A stretch of DNA of 64,000 nt from Atopsyche davidsoni (taxonomy: Eukaryota > Arthropoda > Insecta > Trichoptera > Hydrobiosidae): positions 3,820,501 through 3,884,500 of the forward strand of contig JAILWY010000016.1 in the NCBI GenBank assembly GCA_022113835.1. Reading direction: 5' to 3'. Shown one piece after another: positions 12,147-25,290 of the stretch (position 1 is its first letter; each line of letters starts with the position of its first letter). The notes under the pieces were generated by a model. The model was not told the DNA's origin, did not search any database, and saw only the letters and a program-made list of their open reading frames with translations. Made by a program: the position numbers and the translations under genes.

Positions 12147-15059
12147 TTAAAATATGTTCACATGATGATTTCTAGTATCGCTGACTATAATTTCCAACTG
12201 TGGCGTAACATGTATTCCGGAAATCCATCCAAACTTTCCTTCTTCTTGTCCCAATCCACCGAAAACTCGCACAAGATGTCCACTCGGCTTAAATATTTGA
12301 ACTCTTGCATTTCCGGAGTCACCTACCAGAATAAAACCTAGAGGATCAACGGCCACCACTTCCGGGTGTCTAAACTGGCCTTTGTGGCTTCCAACAGAAC
12401 CAAATTCTTGACCTTCTTCACCATTTATCGAATAGATTTTTATTCTTCCTTTGGTGTTGCCGCTGTCTACGATGATGATCTTGTCTGCCGTGACAGCGAT
12501 TCCCGTCGGAGCATTTAATTGTGTGTATTTAACATTTCCAGAATTTTCATGACGGTTTACTATACCAATGTAATCCATAAAAGCTCCTGTGTTTATATTA
12601 ATCATCTGAAATAATTTAAAGTGATGGATGAGTTTGCGTTTTTATGAATACATAAATAAGAAAAATGTTTTTATTTTAAGGTTTACCTGAACTCGGTCAT
12701 TGCCAGTATCACAAACATACATAAAGTTTTCAGTTGAATCAATTGCTATTCCTTCAGGAGATCTAAAGCAACCATCTTTGTTTCCTTTAGAGCCTATTGC
12801 TTTTATGTAGTTCCCTTCTTTAGAAAATACATGAACACAGTGCTTCCATTTATCTAAAAAAATACAAAACATATTTTTACATTGTATTTTTTTCTAGCAT
12901 GGGATTTCAATGTCAAAAGTGTTTAAACATCCTATGAAAAAAATATATTTTCTAACTTACCTGTAACATAAATTTCTTCACGGTTTTGTGAGAAAGCGAT
13001 GTTGACGGGGCACAGCATGTTAGGGTCTGATAGTTTCTGTATAATCTTTCCTTTGCTTCGGTCAATGATCATGACATGATGGGCGTCTGTACTGCAGACG
13101 TACAGATTGTCCTGTCCAGCCCATGGAGCAACGCCCACTCCGGCTGGCCTCGGGCACTTCCTCAAAACCATCCTCGGGGTGAAGTGCCTTGACCTTCACA
13201 AGAAAAAAGTGATATCACAGACATTCCGATTTTATTTTTCTGTCATTTGTATCAAATCCAGCCCTTTTAAGCGGTTAACAGAATGTAAAAAAACAAGGAT
13301 ATCGCCTTGAAATGTATGAAGTGCTATTTTACCTATAGTAAAGAGCCAAGGTGTCTGGACCTTCTAGGGGGTTTTGAATCCCTTTGACTTCAACAGTTAC
13401 TGGTTCATCAGCTTCAGCGTCTTCGGGAACCTCTGAGTCTTCTTCAATGCTCAGATTTTCTTGATTGAATGTGAACTTAGCCTCTCCCCAGTGAGCCACA
13501 TCATTTAATAGGTCGACAGTCCTGCTGTGGAAGTTCATAAATGTCGATACCTTGAATAAAATAAATATTAAATATTACACAGATTACAAAATGGTAATTG
13601 TATTTTGTGGTATGTCATATAATATATGGTTCACCTTTTCATTGTCATCGGATATATTGTCAAAGTTGCTCAAAAGGCAGTTTTTGACATCATTCTGCAC
13701 TTCCTTCAGCTGTTTTTGCAGCTGACCCGTTGAAGTTTCACCATTTTTCAGAATCGTCAGAGCTTCTTCACACAAAGTTGCTTTATTTGTCATAAGATCA
13801 GAAATCTTTTTTTCTACGGTTGTGTTTATTTGACCAACAAGCCACTCATACCGATCCTGAAAATGAAATGTGGTATTCAATAAATTTAATTATGAAGTTT
13901 TAAAGTAAATTTTAAAAGTATATTAATATAACCTTATAATCATTGAATCTATGGTTTAGTCTTTGTGCTCCTACTTCAAGTTGTCGAGTAAGAGAGCTTA
14001 TTTGGGATTTAAGCTCAGCTAAATGGGCTGACCAACAAACACCACAAAATATCTGAAAGATAAAAAAAATGGTTTTAACAAGAGATATTGATGTCGTATG
14101 TAAATTTATTTAGTTAAGTAGCAAGAGTGGAAGAATGCCAAAAGATAGTATTTATGAGAATATGTTTGCACCTGTTTGCAGTGGTTACAACAATGTTCAC
14201 TCTGAGCATCGACTAAGGACTGGCACTGACTACATCTTTTCTGATTCATGAGAGTTTGAGTGGTTGCGGAGAATGATACCGGCCGATCGCCAGGCCCAGA
14301 GGGGTTCAGCAAATTTAGAAGACTATCTATGTAAAGATTGGAAGGTAGGGCCTCGATGAATCCAGCAATTAGTGGATATTTTGAAATGCACAATGGGCAG
14401 GTGAGCACATTATCTAAAAGAAAAAAATATTAAAGAAACTAAATTATATAGGACTTATAGGTATTAATGAGAAAGGCATTATTTTTTTACCTTTGATTTG
14501 AGTGTTCAGGCAGTGCAGGCAAAATGTATGCTGGCAAGGCAACATTTTTGGCAAATACAATTTGTCAAAGCATAGAGGACATTGCACCAAGTCTTCGATT
14601 GCTCCCAACGATCCTCTGTAATGATAATTTTGCTTAAAGTTTACAGCTTATTATGTCTATATGTGTGAACAATGGATGTACTTTTTATGATATAGGTTTT
14701 CATTTACAAAATATATCAATATTAACAAAGTATTAAAGTAAACTGAAAGTAGACTGAAACTAGCCTCTATTCTTGGTCACATTAAGTGCAATAATTGCAT
14801 CATAGCGCAATTCAAAATAATCATTCAGTTTGATAATCATTTTATAATAAAAAAAATTTAAATGTAAATACCGTTTAGTAGTCACTCCCTGGTTGACACT
14901 TTTAGCTCTTATCAGTACGGGGGGTGGATTTTTGGCGGTGGAAGTTCTGGAGCCGGCGGCCAGATGAGGTATGGTCGATTCTTCTGACACGACAGGAGCA
15001 GAGACTTGGCGTTTTGTAAAAACAGAGAACGGTCTCCGTTTCTGGATGGGTTCACTCAT
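12147..15059 (-). CDS. TRIM-NHL protein (RING, B-box, coiled coil, NHL propeller), probable E3 ubiquitin ligase
   Basis: Nine exons on the minus strand: 14872-15059, 14491-14615, 14172-14413, 13933-14052, 13635-13856, 13333-13550, 12961-13193, 12687-12853 and 12147-12605. They total 657 codons plus stop with matched phases. Domains: C3HC4 RING at about 75-113 (CPLC, CQHTFC, HC, CPLC); a B-box at about 165-198 (CSQC, CCNHC, CGVC, H); a coiled-coil region to about 330; an acidic stretch; then NHL repeats from about 385 to the end (CSTDAHH, CDTGNDRVQ, VDSGN, GDSGNARVQIF, SDTRNHHVNIF). TRIM-NHL proteins ubiquitinate targets and some bind RNA. It resembles nhl-1 and TRIM32/thin-type proteins, but I cannot fix the orthologue. 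The start ATG at 15059 has a good AAG context; an in-frame GTG further up is not a start. Confidence 0.92.
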
Positions 15060-15829
15060 CTTGAAAACGTTAAAACAGAGACAATGGGGATAATGTTTCT
15101 TCACGTCTTTACCGAGAGAAATATTGTAAAAGAAAAAGATCTTCTTATCAAAAGGTGGGGCTTATCTATAAGTCATTATATCCTTAACAGAATGTTCAAT
15201 GTTATCTTGAAGCCCATGTCGATTCGGTTAGCTTTGCGACAATGAAGTATTATCTCTACAGAGTTGATAATTTGTTTTATTTTGTAGAAAAATCAAAAAC
15301 CGGATTAGATAAGTTAATGATATGAGATTGAATATCTTGTTTATTGAATATGTATCTACATGTATTTAGATTTGTGTAAGACATTTACCTAAACACATTA
15401 AAATAATTGGAAAATATAAAAATAGTAATACAAGAATATTAATAAAAAGTAAAATTCATGGCCGTTAGGGGGGTTTGATATTTCAACAAACATCATCTTA
15501 AACTGTACACAATATTTATAACCAAGTTGTGGAATTTTCAACAGTAAAAAAAGTTTATATAATATAAGTTATTTATAAAAAAACATTCTTGTCATTGAAT
15601 TGTGTTGAATACATCATTTTCAATACGTATATTCTTTATTCATTATTACAATACAAATTAAAAATCCATTAACTGCGATTTTCCTTTCAGAATCATAATA
15701 ATAATTAAACGAAGTTTCGCTTCTGCAGTTAAACATGCCGACAATAATATGCAATGAGGGCAAGAATTTATCTCAAACATCGCATTTAGATCTTAACCGA
15801 ACAAAGATCTGATCGCATTTCCCAAAAAA
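15060..15829. other. 5' flank of TRIM-NHL gene, nothing distinct
   Basis: AT-rich sequence upstream of the TRIM-NHL start. It should contain its promoter, but no recognisable element or other gene is visible. Confidence 0.4.
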
Positions 15830-16160
15830 AAGAAAAAATAGGCCAACTTGCAACCAGCCAGTACCGTCCCTATATTTAGAGTATTTTTTACGGTTTTGCC
15901 TAAGTAAACAACGCAAAATAGTACGCTATTGGCTAGTTGCAAATCATTCGCAAGTTGCTCGGCTGGCTTCGACATGTGCAATGCCTCCAAAGCAGGGAGC
16001 AATCCACATGTCGGGATCAGAATAGAGTGAATCATCGAACTGGAAGGAGGCGAAAGACTTTGAGCTTATTTTGACGTGAAAACGGTAGCTGTGTGACGAG
16101 ATGCAAAAAGACAACGCAGTCTTAGATGTCCGATTAGATATTGATACCGAGATATTTGGC
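15830..16160. repeat. Interspersed repeat, CGCAAGTTG family, copy 1
   Basis: Its middle carries TTTTGCCTAAGTAAACAACG, which recurs in reverse complement (with small changes) at 56473-56491 inside the USE1/GCP4 intergenic region. Flanking words such as CGCAAGTTG and CAACTTGC recur too. Ends are inverted-repeat-like. Probably an old MITE. Confidence 0.6.
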
Positions 16161-16514
16161 ACGTAATAAAAAAAAAAAAAAATTCAGAATTTTTTTATCG
16201 CTCACATGCTTTTTTAAAATTATTATTTTGAACCGAGCGGTTTCGCCAACAATCATGCTCACAATGCTGTACTATCATATTTATTTTTTATCACGCAATA
16301 AATAGGTTTTTTTTTTAGATATATATTTTTATTCTCAATAACGAAAATAGAGAAATCCATGGAGGCTATACTGCTACACGAGCCACACCTCTTGAGCCCC
16401 AAAATCTGCGCGCAGGACCAGGGGATAGCCACACGTCGTATTGTAAGGCATAAGCCTAAGAACTATTTATAAGAAGGAAATAAACAGTGTTGAAATATAT
16501 ATTGGTAGGATTAG

Positions 16515-16780
16515 TTTTTAGGAGTTGCCAAATTGCCGGTGCTGTTGCACGTCGGGCGAAGAGGCGACGCCCCCCGTGCAGTGTCTGCCCTCGCAGCGTT
16601 TCCGTTATCCAAACCGGTCGTCCTTCGGAATGGCGACCGACCGGGTCCGCCTGATTAAATGTATTTCTGCAAATACAAAAACTGCACGAGAGATGCGCGC
16701 GAGCCGCCGGGATATATTACGTCGGTTTATGTGTTTCCAGGTCAATGCTGTGGGAGTTTGAGGATACCCGTTCTGGCGCA
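16515..16780. other. GC-rich island of unknown nature
   Basis: About 265 bp clearly richer in G+C and CpG than its surroundings, with open but unrecognised frames on both strands. It is followed by a triple CACCGTCTT-type run at 16785-16803. It could be an old transposon fragment, an unspliced exon, or a promoter; I see no domain. Confidence 0.35.
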
Positions 16781-16782
16781 CC

Positions 16783-16920
16783 GTCTTCACCGTCTTCACC
16801 GTCTCGCAACCGACTTGCAATTGGACAATAGCGTCCCTTTATTTTTGGTGTTTTTATTTTAATGGTTTTTAAACGCGAAATAGGATGCTATTGGGTGTAG
16901 AGGGCTTACGGGATACCCGA
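16783..16920. repeat. Interspersed repeat, CGCAAGTTG family, diverged copy 2
   Basis: It contains CGACTTGCAATTGGACAATA and a matching GCTATTGG on the far side of an AT-rich core. This resembles the layout of the copies at 15830 and 56430. Confidence 0.45.
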
Positions 16921-17034
16921 CATGAACACCATGATATTTTCTAGGAAATCTAAAGTTGGTTTTCAAAGACTGCAAATTTTTTATCCGTGTGTTGCAAAAA
17001 TACCAATAATTACATTTTGCCTATCGTATCATTA

Positions 17035-17200
17035 TCACCTTCTTCTTCGGGTGTTTTTCCTCAGAAGAGTTTGGTGACCATCTCACTGAACAAGTCTGTG
17101 CATAGATTTTTTAGGGTAAATAGTGTAGTGGGTCCTTCTGAAAGGTATGCGTATTGCTGCTACCCAAAAGTTTCCTTTCCTTATAAAGCTCTGAGGTTTT
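17035..17200 (-). mobile_element. LINE 3'-end fragment (family L1a here), copy 1
   Basis: Carries GGTGACCATCTCACTGA..., a TAGTGTAGTGGGTCCTTCT block and GTATTGCTGCTACCCAA. These three blocks recur in the same order at 49440-49545 and, on the opposite strand, at 18655-18835 and 40190-40375. A related copy follows a reverse-transcriptase remnant at 45031, so I interpret all as 3' ends of one non-LTR element. Confidence 0.65.
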
Positions 17201-17499
17201 TTTGATGATTGACAGCTTGATTGATGTGTGTTGACGGTTTAGAATTTATCTCGGATATAGCATAGCGCTCATGATCATCATTGGTCTGGCCCAGTTGCAG
17301 GATGCTGTTCGTAATTGACATTATTTGATAAAGCTCTTATGGGGAAACTCATTATAGCAACATATAATTAACATTTTTTGAAAAAAAAAAAAACACCTTG
17401 TTATATAGATGTGAACAGCAATTAAATAGAATTTTTCCAACCCTTTGTTTCGGGGTATTCCGTTTATGCAGTGTACAGTTAAATTATATTTATGCAATT

Positions 17500-18650
17500 C
17501 AATTTAATAAACACATATTTATTCACAAGCTCTTTCAGATAATATAATTTCGGCCATTTCGGTTTCTGTTTTAATCCGGTTCATTAAATATTTTGTCAAG
17601 AGAGCATTAAGATACCGTTCGCGCTTCAAAGTGACCGTTTAGCACATTTAAGGTGCGCAAATTGGCGCTTTTACCGATTTTACAAGAAGTGCTCTTAAAA
17701 TGCAAATTTGCACGGGCGATTAAATTGAGTGCTACTTGTGAAGATTGCACATTTTAAAAATAACTTTGCCCCAACCGAGACGGCGAACTCTGCCGAGGAT
17801 CTACGGCCGCGACCTCTGAGCCGAAAAAGCTATATTTTTTTAAAATCATCCTAGAAAGAAAAATGATGAAAAAATTATTTAATGTAAAGAAATTAATTGG
17901 TTTTAAAGCATCCTGATAATGCTAAAAATTTATTTCGTGGCTGTATAATTTAATCCATATAAGTACGAGTCACATATGCTGGTATACTTAAAACCTGTAT
18001 TGCGCGAGTCAGAAGCGAAGCGCATCGGTAATGTCGCTTATATTCCCAGCGATTATTGAACATTCAATACGAATAAAAAAATAATTAAATGCAATAATAT
18101 ATAATAATATTAAATAAAATTATTTATTAAAGGTTTCATTTATTTCCCTGTTTAGAACGTTGTCTTCAGGCAGGAGAGCCGCAATCGCAATGAATGCTTG
18201 TCTCGTATTATTACAGAGCGGTGTGATAACCTCACTATTCTGTGAGAGTAGTGTAGTCCAGCGGTGGCGATCAGGAGACGAAGATGTCTTCCGCATGTGA
18301 AGTAAAAAAAAGCATAGTTTCATGTGCCAGATACATTTCCTGCGGTGCTCGTCTGACTGAACAACCTGCCACGTTATGGTGCTCCTGTTTCCTCGCGGTA
18401 CTATTAGTGGTTAGAAATATTGCTGAAGAAAATAAGTGGCGTAGGATATTTGTGATTTTTATACTTTTGTTTTTAATTAAAATGTTTACGTAACTAATAT
18501 TTTATTTACTTCTAAATAGTAAATGCCATGGCTGCCATTCTGTACCCTGAGCGTGTTTAAAGGATTGGTAACGGAGTAGTGGACTTGAAATGGTTATGGA
18601 GGGATGTGCTTTAGAAGTACCTGTGAGGCTATTGTATTGCTTGCTGCAGA
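17500..18650. other. Intergenic, no supported gene
   Basis: Mixed AT-rich sequence with moderately GC-rich stretches at 17600-17820 and 18130-18400. On the minus strand at 18120-18310 there is a coding-like stretch (SPDRHRWTTLLSQNSEVI) ending next to AATAAATAA, but it has no family I recognise. Confidence 0.35.
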
Positions 18651-18654
18651 AGGA

Positions 18655-19025
18655 GTATCAGATCTAAGCATATAAATAATGCTATTGTGTAGCAGCTATA
18701 CGCAGACTTTTCCTTTCAATATAAAACTACGGTGTAGAAGGACCAGGGAACTACGCTATTTTCCTCTTAGGAAACCATGAACAATGGCTCAGCAACAATG
18801 GTTGACAACCTCCACTGAGGAGAGACACTTGATGAATATAGTGAAAAACCACGGTGGGCAGCAGTTTAAAATTTGTGTACATAGTTAAATTTTAACATAT
18901 AAATATATATATATATATATGAAATAAACACCATTACGCGTAAATTTCTAATAGGATTGATTATTTTTCTTCGAGTGCATCTCGTCAAATGAGGTTGGTG
19001 ACCATCTCACTGAACGCATATTTAT
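18655..19025 (+). mobile_element. LINE 3'-end fragments, copy 2 (two pieces)
   Basis: 18655-18835 repeats the 40190-40375 block (GCTATTG-GTAGCAGC, TTTTCCTTTCAATATAAAAC, TGTAGAAGGACC, CCACTGAGGAGAGACAC). A second piece at about 18960-19020 carries GGTTGGTGACCATCTCACTG in the opposite orientation. An (AT)n run lies between them. Confidence 0.6.
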
Positions 19026-22000
19026 CCCAGTCCAGTCACTAGAGTAAATTTCGCATCCACGCTATCTTTTTTCTTCCAATGCCACAATTTCCTTGTTCAA
19101 TCAACTTCAGCAAGCTGCATTTGGTATTTCTGAAAATATCGCCTAATTTACGATGTATTACCATCGTGCAATACTCTCTCACGTGTGACGTGACCGACCC
19201 ATGGTATTTTGAGTATCCTCATACATCTACATGACTTTACATCATTCCTGATGGTTCTATAAAGCTGAGCACTCAACGCTCGAGTGCCGGTAACTGTCTA
19301 CCTGTGAGTAAAAAGTAAATTACGAGACGAGCAGGAGTGTCGCTTGTTTACCGCAGCTTGCGCCAGGCCGCCATTACTTTCATGGCCGGGGTTTTCCTCG
19401 GCATATTACGATGAGCGTCCATCGATGCTCAGAATCTCTGAATAATTACGCGTACATCTAACCTTCAGAGTGGCTTGATAAGACGACCTGTTTAGAACGG
19501 GGTTTTCTGTATTATAAAGCTATATCCAGGAAACTTCTGCTAATTTTATTACAATAATATAAAACATACTTTCCTGTTGAATCAGTACTTGAGATCTAAA
19601 TAATTATTACTATTTTATTATATTGGGGGTGTAAGTAAGCCATTAAATGAATTTTTTTGATTTAGAGTATCATATGACGCTTAGGGTAATTTACCAATAA
19701 GCTGAAAGTCAAATAGCAGAATATATATAGTAGAGTATTGTATAATATAATTTGTGTAATCGATTGAGTCAGTCAAATACAAACATCAGCATTTTATCAA
19801 AATAAATAATATTTGGTAGAACATACTTTGATATATTGTATATATATCTACCCTTCTGATTTTATGATCAATTTATTATAGTTAAGTTTTAGTAACACAA
19901 ACAAAAATCCAAAGGTAATGGTAGCGAAGTCAGTAGAGTCCTATTTTGGTACACTAAAAACAAGAGGGTGTTAATGGATAATTACGGTTTGGTTTTCGGT
20001 TGTGCAGGCTGCTTTAACGAACACGACTAAAATACGTTCGGTACTATGACAGTTTATTTTCCAACAAATAGAAATGGAGGCGGGTCAATTAATTTATTAA
20101 AATACTATCACAATTAATTGAGTAAAGTAATGTGGAATGGACGTACCGAGCTGCACTCGCCGCGGCAGTCTGCTCTCGTCCCACTGAGCCAGTGGCACAG
20201 TGGGAACTTGTATGGACTCGGACTAGTCCAGGGTATGAACTTCCTCACTGCCAGGGAGGTATTCAGCTCTCAGGTAATCCCACGATACACCTGGATGCTG
20301 AAGCTCCAGCGTGAGACCTCGACGTCATCACAGTATGCAGGATGCCTGATCCCAATACTTCTAAAACAATTATCAAATATTTTTTTCTTCACAGGAAATC
20401 TTCTATGGTCTTTTGTATTTTTGACGCGACTACTGAGTGAGTGAGGTTTTGTTTTAGTCGAAGCTTACAAACTCTGTTTGAAGATGCCAGATATTGGCGA
20501 AACTAGTAGCGCCAAAAATTAAAAAAAATCAAATTTGATATGTTATAATAAAGATACAAACTCATAAAAAAATACGTCTTGATAGTTTATTTGATGAATT
20601 ATTATGAGTTGGGTTTAGAAATATATAAAATATACAGACTCCCATGCACGATGTTTTATTTCCGACTGAGGCTGATTGATCTTTGCAAAATGTATAAGTA
20701 TTATTACAACTAGCTTTTAACATTTACAAACAAGGTCATTTTTTGTTTGGAAAACTAGAATATTTACATATTAGGTATGTTTATGATTATAACCTGTTGT
20801 TTTTTTTTATATTTCAATTTGACTCATAAGATTAGGTGTAAGTATATTTTTGAGTCATTATAACTCATGTAACAGTTTTCATGAATTATTATTATTAAAA
20901 AAATCTGATACTTTTTTAAAATTAATCAAACTTCAGTTTGCTTTGTGAGCTGATTTATCGTGAGTTCATTTTTTATATTAAATCATAAAAGAATATAAAC
21001 AAATATACTTGTTATAAAATATCCAATACTACTAAGAGCAAAATTGATATGAAATCAATATAATCTTGATTTAGTTGCTTCATATTTGTATTTGTTTATT
21101 TGCTCATATGTTTTATCAAAGTGATCATTATTATTATTTAAAGTTCTTAGATATCGAAAACAAGGAATACTGGATTGAAGTTACTACCCTAGAATCCAAT
21201 GGAATTCAGATATCAAATGAATAATTTAACAAACTGCAACTTCAAAGCATACATGAATTAATAATTTTAGAAATGAGATTATCCAATTTATTTTAATATA
21301 CATAGTATTCTTAAAGTTATTGCTTAATCATTTTATTAGCAAAATCTATATTCCTAGCAAACACAATTTACGTTTTATTACATATATGAGAAAAACGGTT
21401 TAAATTTTTACGTGAGGAGTACAAGGCCATGAGAGTTTTAGTTTCACTTCAAAGTTTAAACTAACGTAAATGTTTTTGATTCATTGCTTTGTTTCATTGC
21501 AGAATTTTTTTTTTCATACTGTTCAGCATAATTTTTGTTTCAGGGGATTGTTTTTTTGTAATTGTGATACGGCACATAGAAAATTACATTAATGTATAAA
21601 TTATAAACTGCGGACTTATGGTTTTCCGATATGCTTTTTACACAATATAACCGCAACTAAAGTGTATTTAACTGTAATAATCTCTTACAAATATTATGTG
21701 CAAATTATAACATAAAATTAATGTTTTGTTAAAAAGTGTTACTACCAAACAAACTTCAAGATAATGTTAGCTATTGACATAAAAAGCAGTTGAATTCTCG
21801 GAAACTCGTTGTTTATTTTTAATTATATGTTTAATTAAAAGATAACTATTTGTAATTTAGTTGTTAAAATATTACAGAGTAATACGATTTGTGCACATAT
21901 AATGAAATTAAGACAATAAAGTCATAAATTCGTAAAACGGCCGCTTTCGAAAATTCCCGTTAAAGATATTTTAAAGCTGCGGTTATTTTTATTTTAAACT

Positions 22001-22479
22001 GTATACACGATGCATTTTGCTAAGCTTTAATTTAAAAAAAATCACCAACGAGCTACATTTTATGCTTTATAATATATTTGTATGTATAGAAATAAATGTT
22101 ACTTGGAGTATGTCACTAGAGTTTATTGTTACTATATATATATGATCAAAAAATATAAAATCATTTGTCTGTTATTCTAGTTTATATGATGGAGTGAATA
22201 TACACCGTGTCTTCAAGCTCATGGTTACAATGAGTATGCAATTAAATGGCGTCATAAAAGTTATCCAAGCTGATTTTTTATGTAAGCAGTTTAGTTTTTC
22301 TTAGTTTTTCATAACTGAAAGAATACTATGAATATTAAACAAGTTAAAAATAAAAATATTTTGTAAAGCTTGTACAGAAACACATGATATATTTTTATTT
22401 CAAAAAGCCAAAAAATAATACTTTTGTCGATTCCGTTTTGGATAGTACCATCAGTTTTGAAATAGCTGTACTCAAAGGA

Positions 22480-22760
22480 CTAATTGAATTTTGGCGTGAG
22501 CTCACGTGCGTGAGGCGGGGTGACGGTAGCGTGCGAGGGAAGGAGGTCTTCTCCACCTAACCTAACCCATTGGCCGAGTGGTGCGAGTGGCAAGCACCCA
22601 CAGCGGCAGTCCAGTTCGAGTGCTGCTCGGGCATGCTTGACTCCGCACTTCTCATTCACATCAGCCGTCGGTCTCTGCACTCGGAATATACGCACGCAAT
22701 GAGAATGACAATCGCCCCGGCTCCGAAACGTCAAAGTGTACCGGGATCGACGACGTGACG
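22480..22760 (+). other. GC-rich pocket with a pol III A-box-like and TTCGA-like sequence
   Basis: Contains TGGCCGAGTGG, a perfect match to the tRNA A-box pattern, and about 40 bp later AGTTCGAGTGC, a poor B-box. CCTAACCTAACC stands just before. It may be a tRNA-derived SINE remnant or a promoter-like CpG patch. It does not fold as a functional tRNA by eye. Confidence 0.3.
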
Positions 22761-25029
22761 GGAATCAGCAGAAAAGTTTTATTTTGAACTGCTCATTTTG
22801 CTTATCGCTAATTCGAATTCAAATTAAAAAAAAATATATATATATATATGAGTTTTATTGAACCAAATATAAGCATTAAAACTAATATAAAAATTGTGAT
22901 ACAAAATTAAATAAACAATTTTTTTGATTGTGTGATAATTTATTTTAAAAAAAATAGTATAAAAGTGAAACTAGCAAGAAAATAATGTGTATTTTTTCAA
23001 GTATCTTTAAAAATCAGTGATATACTTTTTATGTGAATTTCGTGATTTTATTAAATAGGTGAGATTTTTTTGAATAATAAATTAGAGAAGAGACCATCTC
23101 AGTAGATATAAAATCGTCCATGCAGACCTTAGGAATAATTTATTATAATTATTTTATTAATCTTTATAAAAAGTACAAATTATTGTCCCTCTAAGAAGTA
23201 AACATTGTTCAATCATATATTTTTTTAAATATTAAATGTAAAAAAATAAATATATTTTGCGGGCAACATGTGAAGTAAATTTACATGAAAATTTCGATTC
23301 CAACGTTAGTCAAATACTGATTAAAAATCTTTGATATTGTATGGGGAATTATGTTCGTGTGTGCTGATAAAGTGCTGAAAGATTATTCTCAAAATCCTCA
23401 ATAAACAAAAAAAAAAAAGATTTAACGTAGAACTACAATAAAAAATAATTGTTTCCAGAAATCTACCAACGCGGTTCTAACAAGTAGACATTTTCATTTA
23501 TACCTTATTAAAAAGTTTATGCAATTTTTAAAAATTGTAATACTAAAACGATTACATGTCCTTTTTTCATGGAATTTGTGCTGTGCTGTGTTTCGAGTTT
23601 TCCGACGTTTCGGTCCCGGTACCGAAACTATCTTAAAAGGCTGCGAAGAAAGAATAACAACGACTGCCATAACCTACGATCACACTACGAAAATTGAAAT
23701 ACTGTTATTGTTACATACATATATGATACATTATGCTCGGTGGTTTTTTTTCTTGACGTTAGACGTATTGTCTGACTTCACCGGTACTCGAACAAGTAAC
23801 AAGTGGATTTGTGATTTGAGAATGTGGGCAAGCGTCCAGTGCTCTTCTTGTTGATTACCGAAGCGGTGAGATTGAATACAGTCGGCAATTAGGCTCGAGC
23901 CGAATTCGGAGATAATTATTGCGAAAAAACACAAGCGGCTCATTCAATTACGATTTTTTTTGCGAAATGCTATCTAGGCCTTTGGTACAGGACCGATTTT
24001 AGGATTACTCGCATGTGATGGACCCTGTCACTGCATCTCACTTTACAGTCGTTTTGCATGATCTGACTACGAATCGCATATCGACAAATACACCATTACG
24101 TTCAATTGACGAACAAAGTATGATTGTTTACAAAATATTTATTTTGCGTAAATTGAATTGATAAACAATTCAAAGGATACATTACATTTTATAGCACGCA
24201 TGTCAAATTTAATAATAGTGAAAACCAAAATTTGTTTACAATTTTATATTTTTTAAGGTCATTGTTTGTATTTTGCGTTTATAAACTTCATGGTGTTGAA
24301 ATTTCGAGCAAGCAATGCCCAAAAATGTGTGTTTCTATGATTATATTAAAACCATACGATTTGTTTGCAAGCCTTTGAATGAGACATTATTAAAATTTAA
24401 AAGTTGATAAAATGATAAAAGTTTCTTGAAACTCTTGAATTATTTTATAAAAGATATCCGTGTTTCGAGGGAGATTTTTGCGAAATTGAGAGTAATGCTG
24501 CGACAAATTTCCTTTAAGTCGGTTGATGTATCTTAGAGTAAAAGTATATTAGTAGTATAATGGTTGGTATTAAAAAGTTTGCACCAGTTTCGAAGAAGAT
24601 TAGGCGAAATAGTGGTTTTATTTGCGCTGATGATACCTCACGCGCTCCGGGATTCCTCGCCATTTTTTTAACAACCAAAAAAGGCCCACAAGTAGCTCCA
24701 TGATTATAGCAAACTCATTTAAAGTATAGCTGAAACGTTAATTTAGAACAACGAAAGTATATTAAATATACGAGTATGTTATAAAAAAATGTATGTACAT
24801 ACGAGCATAAGCGATGTTTGCGCCTAGAGCGCGCTCTCGGAGTAGTCCGCTCGATTATAGACTACATTAACTGTACATTGCAAATCGTAATCCTATTATA
24901 ATATAGGTCACTGAAATACTAGACATTTTAAAGAAGAACACTATTTTTTTATCTACGACAGACTCGTTGAATTTGATTGAGCAATTATGAATAGCAAAGG
25001 AATTTTATGCATTTCAAGGTTTTGCACGA

Positions 25030-25290
25030 AGAAGGCATTGAAAGGAAAAAATGCTTCCAGCTATTTGGCTACCCTTTTTTTATTGGTTTCATATTGAGTC
25101 TTCAATAACATGGCTGTATTATTACGCAGAAAACTCTAAAGACTATGGGCACGCGATCGATCTAATGCAAGCTTACATAATTGGCAGGTAAACAGAACCT
25201 GTCTCATAGGCAGATCCCGAGCAATGCCCTCTTGAAGCTTGCTTGCTGTCATCCATGTCCTCCATGATATGCACGAGCTAGTTAAAATAT
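25030..25290 (-). mobile_element. Possible LINE fragment
   Basis: On the minus strand one frame reads WRTWMTASKLQEGIARDLP then LALDRSR and a stop. This recalls the tail after a non-LTR reverse transcriptase (a W-x-D/T-x-I ... DR-x-W pattern). Next to it, CATTGAAAGGAAAAAATGCT also occurs at 1344 in a PIG-K intron, so it is repeated DNA. Confidence 0.35.

Noticed and set aside
15060..15104. Longer N-terminus for the TRIM-NHL protein
   Set aside because: It would start at GTG, not ATG; the ATG at 15059 has good context.
18120..18323. Minus-strand frame ending beside AATAAATAA
   Set aside because: Coding-like but no recognised family, no clear partner exon; left as a note only.
22570..22640. 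A tRNA gene suggested by an A-box match
   Set aside because: No acceptor stem pairing, no anticodon arm and a poor B box; at most a remnant.
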